From: Dermabacteraceae bacterium TAE3-ERU5
GTDB lineage: Bacteria; Actinomycetota; Actinomycetes; Actinomycetales; Dermabacteraceae
Assembly (NCBI GenBank): GCA_019218375.1
Contig: JAHUUK010000001.1
Span: 124,001-188,000 of the forward strand
DNA: 64,000 nucleotides
Direction of reading: 5' to 3'
Made by a program: the position numbers and the translations under genes. Under the pieces are notes generated by a model. It saw nothing but the letters and a program-made list of their open reading frames with translations, searched no databases and had not been told where the DNA came from. Position 1 is the stretch's first letter; each line of letters opens with the position of its first letter. This document shows positions 53,869-62,675 of this stretch, one piece after another.

Positions 53869-55830
53869 ATGACCACCCCCAGCGGTATCACTTACGAACA
53901 CTGCGACAAGAACGTGCGGATTCAGGACGATGCGTTCCGCCACATGAACGGCGCCTGGCTTGAGAACTACAAGATCCCTGCAGACCGCGCCAGCGATGGT
54001 GCTTTCCGCGAGGTCTACGACCGCGCCGAGGCAGACGTTCGCGAAATCGTCGAAAACTCCGCCGAAAAGGGCGCTGCCGGTAACGCAAACGAGCGGCTCA
54101 TCGGCGCGCTCTACAGCACTTTCATGGACGCGGACGCCATCAATGCCGCCGGGATCGCGCCGCTGCGCCCCGTCCTCGCGGAGATCGCCGCGCTCTCCGA
54201 TCACACCGCCGCCACCGCGTTCATGAACGGGCCGCGCGCGGGGATCACCCTGTTCGAGCCGTACGTGTGGAGCGACCTGAAGGATTCCACCCGCTACCTG
54301 CTCTACCTTTCCCAGGCCGGGCTGGGGCTGCCCGATGAGTCCTACTACCGGGAGGATTCTAAGGCCGACATTCGCGCCAAGTACCTGATCCACCTCGCGG
54401 AAATGGCACGCCTGGCTGAGCTGCAGGGCGATCCCGCGCAGGTAGCCGAGCGCGTCATGGCGTTCGAGACCGAACTGGCCACCCACCACTGGGACGTGGT
54501 TAGCTCGCGTGACGCGGACAAGACCTACAACCCGCGCAGCCTAGCCGAGATCAAGGCGATGGCACCCGAATACGACTGGGACACCATGTTCGCCTCCCAG
54601 GGCGTTCCCGCCGCGCACACCGAAAAGATCGGCGTGCGTCAGCCCGACTTCCTGCCCGCTGCCGCCGCCCTTTACGCGCGCACCGATCTGTCGGTAATCA
54701 AGGAATGGCTGGCCGTGCACACCCTGGCCGCGTTCGCCCCCTACCTGTCCGACGAGATCGCGCAGGCCGCGTTCGAGTTCAACGGCAAGGTGCTGAAGGG
54801 CCTGGAGGAACGCCCGGTGCGCTGGAAGCGCGGCGTTGACTTCGTAGAGGGCGCGGCCGGTGAAGCGGTGGGCGAGCTGTTCGTCGCCAAGCACTTCCCA
54901 CCCAGCCACAAGCAGCGCATGGAGGAACTCGTTTCGCGCCTGATCGACGCCTACCGGGAATCGATTAGCAGCCTGGAATGGATGACCGCCGAAACCCGCG
55001 AAAAGGCGCTCGAAAAGCTTTCCAAGTTCACCCCGAAGATCGGTTACCCGGTTAAGTGGCGCGACTACAGCGGCCTGGAGGTAGTGGCCGGGAACCTGGT
55101 CGAGACCCGCATTAACTCGCTCGCTTTCGAGCGCGCCCACGCGCTCGGCAAGCTGAACGGTCCGATCGATCGCGACGAGTGGCACATGACGCCGCAGACC
55201 GTGAACGCCTACTACAACCCCGGCGCGAACGAAATCGTGTTCCCGGCCGCGTTCCTGCGCCCGCCGTTCTTCAACGCCGACGCCGACGATGCCGCGAACT
55301 ACGGCGGCGTGGGCGGCGTGATCGGCCACGAGATCGGGCACGGCTTCGACGACCAGGGCAGCAAGTACGACGGCGACGGCAACCTGCGTTCCTGGTGGAC
55401 GGAAGCCGACCGCAAGGCGTTCGAGGAGCGCACGTCGGCCCTCATCGCCCAGTATGACGCGCTCACCCCGAGCGGCCTGAGCGAAGAAAACAAGGTAAAC
55501 GGCGCGTTCACCATCGGTGAGAACATCGGTGACCTGGGCGGCCTGGGCATCGCCGTCAAGGCCTACCTGGCCTCCCTGGAAGGCGAGGAAGCGCCGGAGA
55601 TCGACGGCTACACGGGCCTGCAGCGCGTGTTCCTCGGCTGGGCGCAGGTGTGGCGCGGCAAGTCCCGCCCGGAAGATGCGCTCTACCGTCTCGCGGTAGA
55701 CCCGCACTCCCCCGCCGAATTCCGCTGCAACCAGATCCTGAAGAACGTCGATTCGTTCTACGAAGCGTTCGGCGTCAAGGAGGGCGACGGCATGTACCTC
55801 GCCCCCGAGGATCGCGTCAGCATCTGGTAG
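53869..55830 (+). CDS. pepO: M13 family zinc metallopeptidase (PepO/neprilysin type)
   Basis: The 653-residue protein has the M13 zinc motif HEIGHGFDDQGSKYDGDG, the third zinc ligand in GENIGDLGG, the NAYYNPGANEIVFPAAFLRPPFF segment, and the terminal CNQILKNVDSFYEAFGVKEGD pattern. No signal peptide or membrane anchor is present at the start (MTTPSGITYEHC), so this is a cytoplasmic form, as in many actinobacteria and lactobacilli. An RBS (AAGGAG) lies 7 nt upstream. The next gene starts 12 bp after the stop. Confidence 0.95.
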   Translation: MTTPSGITYEHCDKNVRIQDDAFRHMNGAWLENYKIPADRASDGAFREVYDRAEADVREIVENSAEKGAAGNANERLIGALYSTFMDADAINAAGIAPLRPVLAEIAALSDHTAATAFMNGPRAGITLFEPYVWSDLKDSTRYLLYLSQAGLGLPDESYYREDSKADIRAKYLIHLAEMARLAELQGDPAQVAERVMAFETELATHHWDVVSSRDADKTYNPRSLAEIKAMAPEYDWDTMFASQGVPAAHTEKIGVRQPDFLPAAAALYARTDLSVIKEWLAVHTLAAFAPYLSDEIAQAAFEFNGKVLKGLEERPVRWKRGVDFVEGAAGEAVGELFVAKHFPPSHKQRMEELVSRLIDAYRESISSLEWMTAETREKALEKLSKFTPKIGYPVKWRDYSGLEVVAGNLVETRINSLAFERAHALGKLNGPIDRDEWHMTPQTVNAYYNPGANEIVFPAAFLRPPFFNADADDAANYGGVGGVIGHEIGHGFDDQGSKYDGDGNLRSWWTEADRKAFEERTSALIAQYDALTPSGLSEENKVNGAFTIGENIGDLGGLGIAVKAYLASLEGEEAPEIDGYTGLQRVFLGWAQVWRGKSRPEDALYRLAVDPHSPAEFRCNQILKNVDSFYEAFGVKEGDGMYLAPEDRVSIW

Positions 55831-55842
55831 GAAACGCGCAAA

Positions 55843-56451
55843 GTGGCTGAAAAGCAGACGGCGGCCGGGGAGGAAACCCCCGGCCGCCTGCCCTACACGG
55901 CAAGGCTGCGCCCCTGCGGCATGCTGAAAACCCGCACCTTCACCTCGGGTGCCGTATCGGTGCTTTTCGTGGCGTGGTTTTTCACCCGCCCGGAACCCGA
56001 ATCGACACTGTACGGACTGCTCGCCGCCCTCGTGCTGGGGCTGGCCGTGGCGTGGGAATACAGCCGCAGCCACATCAACCTGCACGTCACGAAAGACGGC
56101 ATCACCCCCTATCAGGGCGGTTTTCTGCCCCGCGCCGCAATTCCCGCCGCAGACTTCCGTAGCGTGCACCTACGCACGCTGTCTCACGAACGAGTTCGCC
56201 CGGTAATCCGCCGCTACGGGGTGCGCCCAAACGCCACCGCGCTCGCAGCCGAACCGTCGGAACTACGGGCCGTCCCCGGCAGCAAACTGCGCACCACCGG
56301 TAAGGAGATGGACGACGCCACCCTGTACGTCACCAAGCCGGGAACGCTGGTAGAGGTTGTCGGCCATTCCGGGCGCGTCTATCTGTTTTCCCCGGAAAAT
56401 CCGGAGGAAATGGCGGCGGCGCTGGTAGAGGTAATTCGCGCTAACAGATAA
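55843..56451 (+). CDS. Membrane-anchored protein, DUF3093-like
   Basis: The 202-residue protein (GTG start) has two hydrophobic segments (about residues 38-48 and 56-70) then a soluble part with NLHVTKDGITPYQGGF and VTKPGTLVEVVGHSGRVYLFSPENPEEMAAAL, reminiscent of actinobacterial DUF3093 proteins with a PH-like domain. Family placement is tentative. It starts 12 bp after the M13 peptidase and is probably in its operon. Confidence 0.65.
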   Translation: MAEKQTAAGEETPGRLPYTARLRPCGMLKTRTFTSGAVSVLFVAWFFTRPEPESTLYGLLAALVLGLAVAWEYSRSHINLHVTKDGITPYQGGFLPRAAIPAADFRSVHLRTLSHERVRPVIRRYGVRPNATALAAEPSELRAVPGSKLRTTGKEMDDATLYVTKPGTLVEVVGHSGRVYLFSPENPEEMAAALVEVIRANR

Positions 56452-56504
56452 AAACCGGGTAACTTTGGGGGAATCTTTTTCTCCCCACCCCAGAAAGCAC
56501 CCCC

Positions 56505-57128
56505 ATGTCTACCCCGCACTCCCCCGCCCTTGCCAGCCTGCCGTTGCTGAAATACCGCACCCAGGACCTCCTGGCCGCCGCCACCATCGCCGTCGCCTTC
56601 GGCGTCGTGTTCCGTCTCTACGGCGAGCTGTATTCGGTGCTCGCCCCCTGGTATCTGCTGCACCCGCCAACCATCGGCCTGCTGATCGGGTTCTGGTCCC
56701 TACCCGCCCTCGTCGCTGGCTTCATCATCCGCCGCCCCGGAGCCGCGCTGTTCACCGAGCTGGTGGCAGCCTCCATCGAGGCGCTGCTGGGCGGTCAGTG
56801 GGGAGTCGGCACCCTGATCGGTGGCTTCAACGCCGGTATCGGCATCGAAATTGCTCTGCTGATTTTCATGTACCGCAAATACACCCTGCCTGTAGCAATC
56901 CTGGGCGGTTTCTTGCACACCATTCCCGAATGGTTCTACAAGCTCACCGTGGCCTACGGCGAATGGTCCTGGCCGCACAAGGTGGAACTGTTCGGCTTTT
57001 ACGCTATTTCCGGTGTCATCATGACCGGCATCGGCGGCTACTACCTGGTGCGTGCGCTGGCCGACACGGGCGCGCTCAACATGTTCCCCGCTGGCCGGGA
57101 GCGGCTGCTAAACAGTGGCGGTAAATGA
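56505..57128 (+). CDS. ECF transporter S component, YkoE-like (copy 1)
   Basis: The 207-residue protein has about five or six membrane helices with the YkoE pattern: DLLAAATIAVAFGVVFRLYG, FWSLPALVAGFIIRRPGAALFTELVAASIEALLGG, and a C-terminal GYYLVRALADTGALN. YkoE is the substrate-binding subunit for thiamine or its pyrimidine moiety in the YkoEDC ECF transporter. Copy 2 at 58587 has a TPP riboswitch; none is visible upstream of this copy. It may use the ATPase/EcfT encoded downstream. Confidence 0.87.
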   Translation: MSTPHSPALASLPLLKYRTQDLLAAATIAVAFGVVFRLYGELYSVLAPWYLLHPPTIGLLIGFWSLPALVAGFIIRRPGAALFTELVAASIEALLGGQWGVGTLIGGFNAGIGIEIALLIFMYRKYTLPVAILGGFLHTIPEWFYKLTVAYGEWSWPHKVELFGFYAISGVIMTGIGGYYLVRALADTGALNMFPAGRERLLNSGGK

Positions 57129-57209
57129 CAGAACCACTAGGCCAAACGGCACGGAATAGCCGATTCGACCTGCACTTTCAAGAAATCGATGCTGGCCGCT
57201 CACTTAGCC

Positions 57210-57881
57210 CTATGCGCTTTCTACGCCCTTCTCACAGCCAAGCGCAGTGTTGCGAAGGACCTCTAGTGCATCCCGCATCTTGTCTTCAATTTCTGACCCA
57301 TAGCCAAACCTAAGAAATTCGTCTCTCTGCGGGAAACGTGGGTTGTTTGGGTCTAGACTCCTAGCAAGCTGCGCTAGATCAAGACTGGGGTCATTGTTTT
57401 TCCCAAGCGCGATCACCTCGGCAGGAGCCCACCTGCCACTGAGCACGATGGAAGCCACGTCCATGTAGTCCCTGAACTCATTACGGCTATACAGTGCAAC
57501 TACTTTCGAACCCGCAGAGTCTCGAATGTCCAACACAGGACCAATCTCCATGTTCACCGGAGGATAAGCCCGCCAGTCAATTCCAAGGTCGAATCCGATC
57601 TCGTAGTTTGCGTACCTGATTTTGCCGGCAACAAATTCGGGAAGCTCTCGCTCGATCTCAACCTCAGCACCGATTTTCGCCAGGGCAGTCCGCACCGGCT
57701 CAATAGCATCGGGGATATGCATCCCGCTGTTGCTTGCAGCGAACAGATCGACGTCTTTGGTTTCCCGGCTGATTAGCCCATGCTCCATCAGCGCACTGGC
57801 CCCCGTCAGCACGAAGGTCGTTTCCTGCAAGGACTCCAACATGGTCTTAGCTATCAGCCGCCGGGCCTGATCCTGTTCCAT
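57210..57881 (-). CDS. AbiEii/nucleotidyltransferase-type toxin
   Basis: The 223-residue protein has the nucleotidyltransferase-like core of AbiEii/AbiGii proteins: GASALMEHGLISRETKDVDLF (a GxSxxL...R.TxDxDL signature), with later helical regions containing RDYMDVASIVLSGRW. AbiEii toxins transfer nucleotides to tRNA or other targets and act in type IV-like toxin-antitoxin modules. The ATG overlaps the upstream gene's stop in TAATG, so the two are coupled. Cognate partner is the 110-residue protein upstream, not a classic AbiEi. Toxicity is inferred. Confidence 0.75.
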   Translation of the reverse strand: MEQDQARRLIAKTMLESLQETTFVLTGASALMEHGLISRETKDVDLFAASNSGMHIPDAIEPVRTALAKIGAEVEIERELPEFVAGKIRYANYEIGFDLGIDWRAYPPVNMEIGPVLDIRDSAGSKVVALYSRNEFRDYMDVASIVLSGRWAPAEVIALGKNNDPSLDLAQLARSLDPNNPRFPQRDEFLRFGYGSEIEDKMRDALEVLRNTALGCEKGVESA

Positions 57882-58213
57882 TAGAACTCTCTGCCGCGAG
57901 CTGCCAGCTCAGGGAACCTGCCTTCCCACATTTCAACCACTCGCCTATCGAGGGCGAGGCGCGGCCAGTCCTTAATCAGCAGGTCGCGGTTTACGAACTC
58001 CACGATGCGCTCGCGCGTCCCGTTAGCCAGGGCGGCCTGATATACAGAGGCTCTCTCGCGCTCCTTGGAAAGGTCAAAGGTACTGCTTGCACCCGACCAG
58101 TAGACGGTAACCGGCAGCGTCACCACACCGGCGCCAGGCCCCCGAAGCTCATCCAGGGAATCAACGCAGTCGTACGGCTTGATGTCCCGGAATCTAATCC
58201 TCTGCTCGGTCAT
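57881..58213 (-). CDS. Small protein coupled to AbiEii-like toxin, putative antitoxin
   Basis: From the ATG at 58213 (MTEQRIRFRDIKPYD) the product is 110 residues, acidic and basic mixed, without membrane segments. It ends in an overlap (TAATG) with the AbiEii-like gene. I do not recognise the family; the position immediately upstream of the toxin-like gene suggests an antitoxin or a substrate-specifying partner. Confidence 0.6.
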   Translation of the reverse strand: MTEQRIRFRDIKPYDCVDSLDELRGPGAGVVTLPVTVYWSGASSTFDLSKERERASVYQAALANGTRERIVEFVNRDLLIKDWPRLALDRRVVEMWEGRFPELAARGREF

Positions 58214-58251
58214 GGCGCCCTCCATGTTTCAAAAACTTATACCCCTAAGAT

Positions 58252-58329
58252 ACGCGCGGCTACTACCTGGTGCAGTCACTGGCCCGCGCGGGCGCGCTTA
58301 ATCAGTTCCCGCCCGGACAGGAAAACTAA
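58252..58329 (+). pseudogene. 3' remnant of another ykoE-like gene
   Basis: Forward-strand codons from 58258 read GYYLVQSLARAGALNQFPPGQEN followed by TAA (58327-58329). This closely resembles the C-termini of the two intact YkoE copies (GYYLVRALADTGALNMFPAG and LVKALAATGALNQFPPG). Nothing upstream of 58252 continues the gene, because the toxin-antitoxin pair begins there. It is a truncated ykoE end, probably left by an insertion or an incomplete duplication. Confidence 0.8.
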
Positions 58330-58423
58330 CGCCGCACCTGCGCTGACGGGAAAGAAACCGAATCCTCTCTATCGGTGGCGCAGGTTACATTCCGCCACCG
58401 ACAGGGCAGGTTACGATGGTGCA

Positions 58424-58525
58424 CGTCAGAACTGACAGGGGAGCACCGAACGGTGCTGAGAGTGCGCATTGTGCGCAGACCCTCGAACCTGATCCGGTTA
58501 ACACCGGCGTAGGGAGTCGGGACAT
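58424..58525 (+). promoter_or_regulatory. TPP riboswitch (THI element) controlling ykoE copy 2
   Basis: The thi-box segments are all present: ACAGGGGAGC (58435-58444), GCTGAGAGTGCG (about 58455-58466), GACCCTCGAACCTGATC (58478-58494) and CACCGGCGTAGGGAG (58502-58516). It lies 62 nt upstream of the ykoE copy 2 ATG. Thiamine pyrophosphate binding should repress the downstream transporter operon. The tail before the ATG was not resolved as terminator or RBS-masking form. Confidence 0.95.
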
Positions 58526-58586
58526 CTCGCGCTGACCGCACACGAGTGGTTGGCGTCCCTTCCGCATATTCACGGAAGGAATACAC

Positions 58587-59195
58587 ATGACCAGGGAAAG
58601 CGTGCGCGCTACCGGCAATCTATTTAGCTACCGCACCTCCGATATTCTGCTCGCCGCCACCATCGCCGTCGCGTTCGGCGTTATTTTCCGTGGCTACGGC
58701 GTGTTTTACGACGTGCTCGATCCGGTCTTTAAGGGCTTCCCGCCGCTTGTTGGCCTGCTCACCGGCATCTGGTGCCTGCCCGCGCTGCTGGCCGGTCTGA
58801 TCGTGCGCCGACCGGGTGCCGCAGTCTTTGCCGAGGTGGTGGCTGCCTCCATCGAGGCGCTGCTCGGCGGCAAGTGGGCGCTCGGCACCCTCATCTCCGG
58901 CGTGCTGCAGGGCCTCGGTGTGGAGATCGTGTTGGCGGTTACCGGTTACGCCCTGTTCACCCTGCCGGTAGCGGCCGCGGCAGGGGCGCTCTCCACCGTA
59001 TTTGAATGGTGCTACGAGCGTTTCGCCTATTACGGGGAATGGAGCAACTTCTGGGGCTTCAGTCTGCTCGGCTTCTTCGTGATCTCCGGCGTGGTGCTGT
59101 GCGGCGTACTCGGTCACGCCCTGGTCAAGGCGCTTGCCGCCACCGGCGCGCTGAACCAGTTCCCCCCTGGGCGCGAACATCTTGCAAACCGCTAA
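58587..59195 (+). CDS. ykoE: ECF transporter S component YkoE-like (copy 2)
   Basis: The 202-residue protein has YkoE motifs: LAATIAVAFGVIFRGYG, WCLPALLAGLIVRRPGAAVFAEVVAASIEALLGG, and LVKALAATGALNQFPPG. It is the substrate-binding subunit of a thiamine-type ECF importer under TPP riboswitch control. Its ATG follows GGAAGG at suitable distance. The stop overlaps the start of the ATPase/EcfT fusion gene by 14 bp, suggesting coupled translation. Confidence 0.93.
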   Translation: MTRESVRATGNLFSYRTSDILLAATIAVAFGVIFRGYGVFYDVLDPVFKGFPPLVGLLTGIWCLPALLAGLIVRRPGAAVFAEVVAASIEALLGGKWALGTLISGVLQGLGVEIVLAVTGYALFTLPVAAAAGALSTVFEWCYERFAYYGEWSNFWGFSLLGFFVISGVVLCGVLGHALVKALAATGALNQFPPGREHLANR

Positions 59196-61533
59196 AGGCG
59201 ACGCCAGCGCCGTCCCCTCCCCCACTGCGGCGGGCGGGGACGGCGCTTTTGGCGCGCCCGATAACCCTGCCCCTCCGGGCGCGGTGGCGGTAACCAATCT
59301 GGTTTTCACCCCGTTCGGCGCACCCGCGCCTACCCTCAACAACATCACCCTGAGCGTTAAGCCCGGCGAGCGCGTGCTTCTGCTCGGCCCCAGCGGCTGC
59401 GGCAAGTCCACCCTGCTCACGGCGCTTTCCGGGCTGGCCGATCACCTGCCGGGCGAATACACGGGAACCATCCCCCCGCCCCCGGCGCAGGCGGCGGTCG
59501 CCTATCTGCTACAGCAACCCGAAAACACACTGCTGGCCCCGAGCGTCGGCCGTGATGCCACATTCGGCCCGGAAAACCTGGCCCTGCCACGCCCCGCGAT
59601 TCACGAGCGGGCCATAGAGGGGCTGACGCAGGCGCAGTTGGACGTGGCTTCTTCGCGCGACGTCACCACCCTGTCGGGTGGGCAGCAGCAACGCCTGGCC
59701 CTCGCGGGAGCGCTCGCCTGCCACCCGTCGCTGCTGTTGCTCGACGAACCTACCGCGATGCTGGACGATGCGACCGCGAGCGAGGTGGTGGCTGCGATCA
59801 TCGCCGTCACCGGCCCCCGTACTCTGATAGTCGCGGAACACGACGCCTCCCGTTGGCTGCCGCACGTCACCCGCGTGGTGCGGATGGGGGCCGACGGCAC
59901 CGTTCTTTCCGACCTGCCCGTTGCGGAAGATGCGGCACAAAATCCTGCCCGCAGCGCGGACGCGCGCCCCGGCTCGATGTCCCCGCAGCCGGTCACCCCG
60001 TACCCGACCGACTCGGCCCCGCTGCTCACCCTGCGCGGCCTGGCGCTAAAACCGGGCGGCCCCCGCACGCGGCGCGGCGTAGGCACGCAGCGCCGTGTAC
60101 TCGCACAAAACATCAACCTCACCCTCGCCCCCGGCAGCCTGACCGCGCTGGTGGGGCGCAGCGGAATCGGCAAATCCACGCTGTTGCGCGTCATCGCCGG
60201 ACTGGAGGAGCCAGCGGCGGGAAGCAGAGAGACTCCCCTAACGCAGGGGCAGATCGGCTGGCTGCCGCAGAACCCGGAACACATGTTCGTGAAGAACACG
60301 GTGCTGGATGAGGTGCTCGCCTCCGCCGCTCCCGGCACCGACGCCTCCGCCGCGCGCGCCCTGCTGGAAAGGGTGGGCCTGGCCGGGCGCGAGGCAGATA
60401 ATCCGTTCGCGCTTTCCGGCGGGCAGCAGCGCCGCCTCGCTTTCGCGGCGGCGCTCGCCGCGAAGCCGGAGCTGCTGTTGCTAGACGAACCGAGCGTCGG
60501 CCTGGACGATGCGGCGTGGCTTTCCCTGCGCGAACTGCTGGATATGGCGCGCGCCGAGGGCTGCGCGGTGATCGCGGCGACGCACGATGCCCGCCTGCGC
60601 GAAAGCGCAGATAGCGTGCTCGATCTGGCCGCGCACCTACCCGCCGCCGAACCCCACGGCAGAGAATCGGCCGCCACCGTACACCGGGCCATAGAACACC
60701 AGGCCACAGAACGGCCCGGTGCCGGGAGCGAAAACGCCGCCCCGGTGGATCGCAGCATCACCCCCCGCCGCCTCAGCCCGTGGCGTCCGATAGATGCCCT
60801 AAACCCGGTGACGGGCCTCGCGATATCGTTCGCGGCGCTCGCCGGATCGTTCTGGGTACGTGACATTACCGCGGGGCTTTTCGGGCTGGTGCTCATCGCA
60901 CTATTGGCCCCGCTCGCGCTGCGCAGTTGGCGCAGCGCCGCCTGGCGGGTGTTGCCGGGGCTGGTAAGCGCGCTCAGCATCGGTTATTCGACCCTGCTGC
61001 TCGGTCAGGGCGGCTGGGGCGATCCGCACACCTGGGAGGTGGCGGCGAAGGAATCCCTGCGCATCGCCTACCTGTCAATAGGCGGCGTGGTGGCGCTTTC
61101 CGGCATCACCACCACCAACCTGCCGGATGCCCTGGCGCAGCGGCTGCACCTACCGGCAAAGCCGCTGGCGGCAACGTCGGCCGCCCTCACCCGCACGGCA
61201 CAGCTCGATACCACCTGGCATACGCTCACGATCACCCGCACCATGCGCGGCCTGGCACCGGTGAAGGACTGGCGCCACCCCGTTAAAACGGTACGGGCTT
61301 TCTCCCGCCACTACGCCTCGCTCACATTCGCCCTGCTGCTCAGCGCGATTCGCGGGGTGAGCAGCCAGGCGCTGGCGATGGACGCGCGCGGGTTCGTGGC
61401 CGCGGGCAGGCGCACCTGGGCGCTGCCCTCCCCCGTCAGCTGGGCCGACGCGGTGGGCGCGCTGGTGGCGCTGCTGCTGCTATTTGGTCCGCTGCTCGGC
61501 GGGGCACTTTTTGGCGGGACGCTTTTTAGATAG
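59182..61533 (+). CDS. ECF transporter fused double ATPase and EcfT (YkoD-YkoC fusion)
   Basis: The 783-residue protein (TTG start at 59182, inside the end of ykoE) has ABC domain 1 (Walker A GPSGCGKST at 69-77, signature LSGGQQQR near 164), ABC domain 2 (VGRSGIGKST near 324-333, signature LSGGQQRR near 411), and a C-terminal membrane part (from about residue 540) with EcfT-like helices and RGLAPVKDWRHPVKTVRAFSRH region. Duplicated ATPase plus T subunit in one chain corresponds to YkoD plus YkoC. Alternative starts further in would lose only the variable linker. The 3' end overlaps the convergent ocd-like gene by 8 bp. Confidence 0.9.
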   Translation: MQTAKGDASAVPSPTAAGGDGAFGAPDNPAPPGAVAVTNLVFTPFGAPAPTLNNITLSVKPGERVLLLGPSGCGKSTLLTALSGLADHLPGEYTGTIPPPPAQAAVAYLLQQPENTLLAPSVGRDATFGPENLALPRPAIHERAIEGLTQAQLDVASSRDVTTLSGGQQQRLALAGALACHPSLLLLDEPTAMLDDATASEVVAAIIAVTGPRTLIVAEHDASRWLPHVTRVVRMGADGTVLSDLPVAEDAAQNPARSADARPGSMSPQPVTPYPTDSAPLLTLRGLALKPGGPRTRRGVGTQRRVLAQNINLTLAPGSLTALVGRSGIGKSTLLRVIAGLEEPAAGSRETPLTQGQIGWLPQNPEHMFVKNTVLDEVLASAAPGTDASAARALLERVGLAGREADNPFALSGGQQRRLAFAAALAAKPELLLLDEPSVGLDDAAWLSLRELLDMARAEGCAVIAATHDARLRESADSVLDLAAHLPAAEPHGRESAATVHRAIEHQATERPGAGSENAAPVDRSITPRRLSPWRPIDALNPVTGLAISFAALAGSFWVRDITAGLFGLVLIALLAPLALRSWRSAAWRVLPGLVSALSIGYSTLLLGQGGWGDPHTWEVAAKESLRIAYLSIGGVVALSGITTTNLPDALAQRLHLPAKPLAATSAALTRTAQLDTTWHTLTITRTMRGLAPVKDWRHPVKTVRAFSRHYASLTFALLLSAIRGVSSQALAMDARGFVAAGRRTWALPSPVSWADAVGALVALLLLFGPLLGGALFGGTLFR

Positions 61534-62506
61534 CGACCTGCGTGCCGATTCCCTGTTCGCGGGCCGCGCGCAGCACGGCGTCGGCGCACACCACGTCCAG
61601 CACGGCGGAGCCGACGCTGTTAAACAGGGTGATCTGCTGCGCGTCTGCGCGCCCGGTAACGCTGCCGTTCACCAGGTCGCCCAGGTTCAGGCAGTCCTCG
61701 GCGCGGATGATGCCGCGCTCTATCGGTCCGATGATGTCTCCCGATTCGGCCAGGCAATCCTGCGTATCCACGAAAATACGGTCGGCACGCGCCACCAGGG
61801 AGTCGGGAATTTCCGCCATTTCGGGCGTGAACGAACCGATCCCGTTCACGTGGCAGCCCGCCGCGATCGCATCGCCGTCGAAAACGGCGTCTTTCGCGCT
61901 GGTGACGGCGGTGACCACATCGGCCCCGCGCACGGCCTCGGCCGCGTCCCGGCAGGGCACGATCTCGCAGCCGCTAAACAGCGAGGCCTGTTCGGCAGCG
62001 AACGCCTGCGCCTTTGCGAAGCTGGTGGCCGACACCCGCACCTCGCGCAGGTCGCGCACCTCCAGCATCGCAGCCAGCTGGCCGCCGGCCTGGCCGCCGC
62101 ATCCGATCAGCGCGCCCACCTGCGCGTCCGCGTGCGCCAGCAGATCGGTGGCCGCTCCCTGCACCGCTCCGGTGCGGATGCGCGTCAGCGAGGTACCGTC
62201 CATGATCGCCTGCAACATGCCCGTCTCGCCGTCAAACACCAGTACCTGGCCGGGCACCACGGGCAGACCGCGCGCGGCGTTGCCGGGGAAGTGCGAAACA
62301 ATCTTGATGCCGATGGTGTTTAGCCCCGGCACGGATGCGGGCATGAACAGCGCCGACGCTCCCTGCTGCGCGGGAACCGGAATGTTGGTGCGCAGCGGCA
62401 CGGTGGTTTCCCCAGCCGCGTGCATGGCAAGGGCCTGTTTGCAGGACTCTACGGCGAGTCCCATCGGCAATAGCCGTTCTACGTCGGCGGCGGTCAAAAC
62501 GATCAT
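61526..62506 (-). CDS. Ornithine cyclodeaminase/mu-crystallin family protein
   Basis: The 326-residue NAD(P)-type protein has the family pattern: MIVLTAADVERLLPM, GIKIVSHFPGN, LTRIRTGAVQGAATDLLA, IGCGGQAGGQL as the nucleotide-binding loop, and INGIGSFTPEMAEI-type NGIGSFTPEMAEIP. Members deaminate ornithine or reduce related imino acids (for example ketimine reductase), so substrate is uncertain. It is convergent with the ECF fusion gene; a 15-bp tandem repeat array lies upstream of its start. Confidence 0.9.
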   Translation of the reverse strand: MIVLTAADVERLLPMGLAVESCKQALAMHAAGETTVPLRTNIPVPAQQGASALFMPASVPGLNTIGIKIVSHFPGNAARGLPVVPGQVLVFDGETGMLQAIMDGTSLTRIRTGAVQGAATDLLAHADAQVGALIGCGGQAGGQLAAMLEVRDLREVRVSATSFAKAQAFAAEQASLFSGCEIVPCRDAAEAVRGADVVTAVTSAKDAVFDGDAIAAGCHVNGIGSFTPEMAEIPDSLVARADRIFVDTQDCLAESGDIIGPIERGIIRAEDCLNLGDLVNGSVTGRADAQQITLFNSVGSAVLDVVCADAVLRAAREQGIGTQVAI

Positions 62507-62538
62507 CGCTGTTCCTCTCGGCGTTGCTTGCTACTGCT

Positions 62539-62597
62539 TTTATTACTGCACGGTTTATTACTGCGCGGTTTATTACTGCGCAGTTCACTGCTGCGTG
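62539..62597. repeat. Tandem 15-bp repeat upstream of ocd-like gene
   Basis: Three near-identical copies of TTTATTACTGCGCGG occur at 62539-62553, 62554-62568 and 62569-62583, with a degenerate fourth copy to 62597. They lie 33 bp upstream of the ocd-like ATG (62506), in its promoter region. The function could be regulatory binding sites or slipped-strand variation. Confidence 0.8.
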
Positions 62598-62675
62598 CTG
62601 GGGTCCGTAAATTTCTCCGGCCCGCTAACGCTGCGCCGCTGGACGGCAACCGGACGGTTCCCTACGCGCAGGGTT

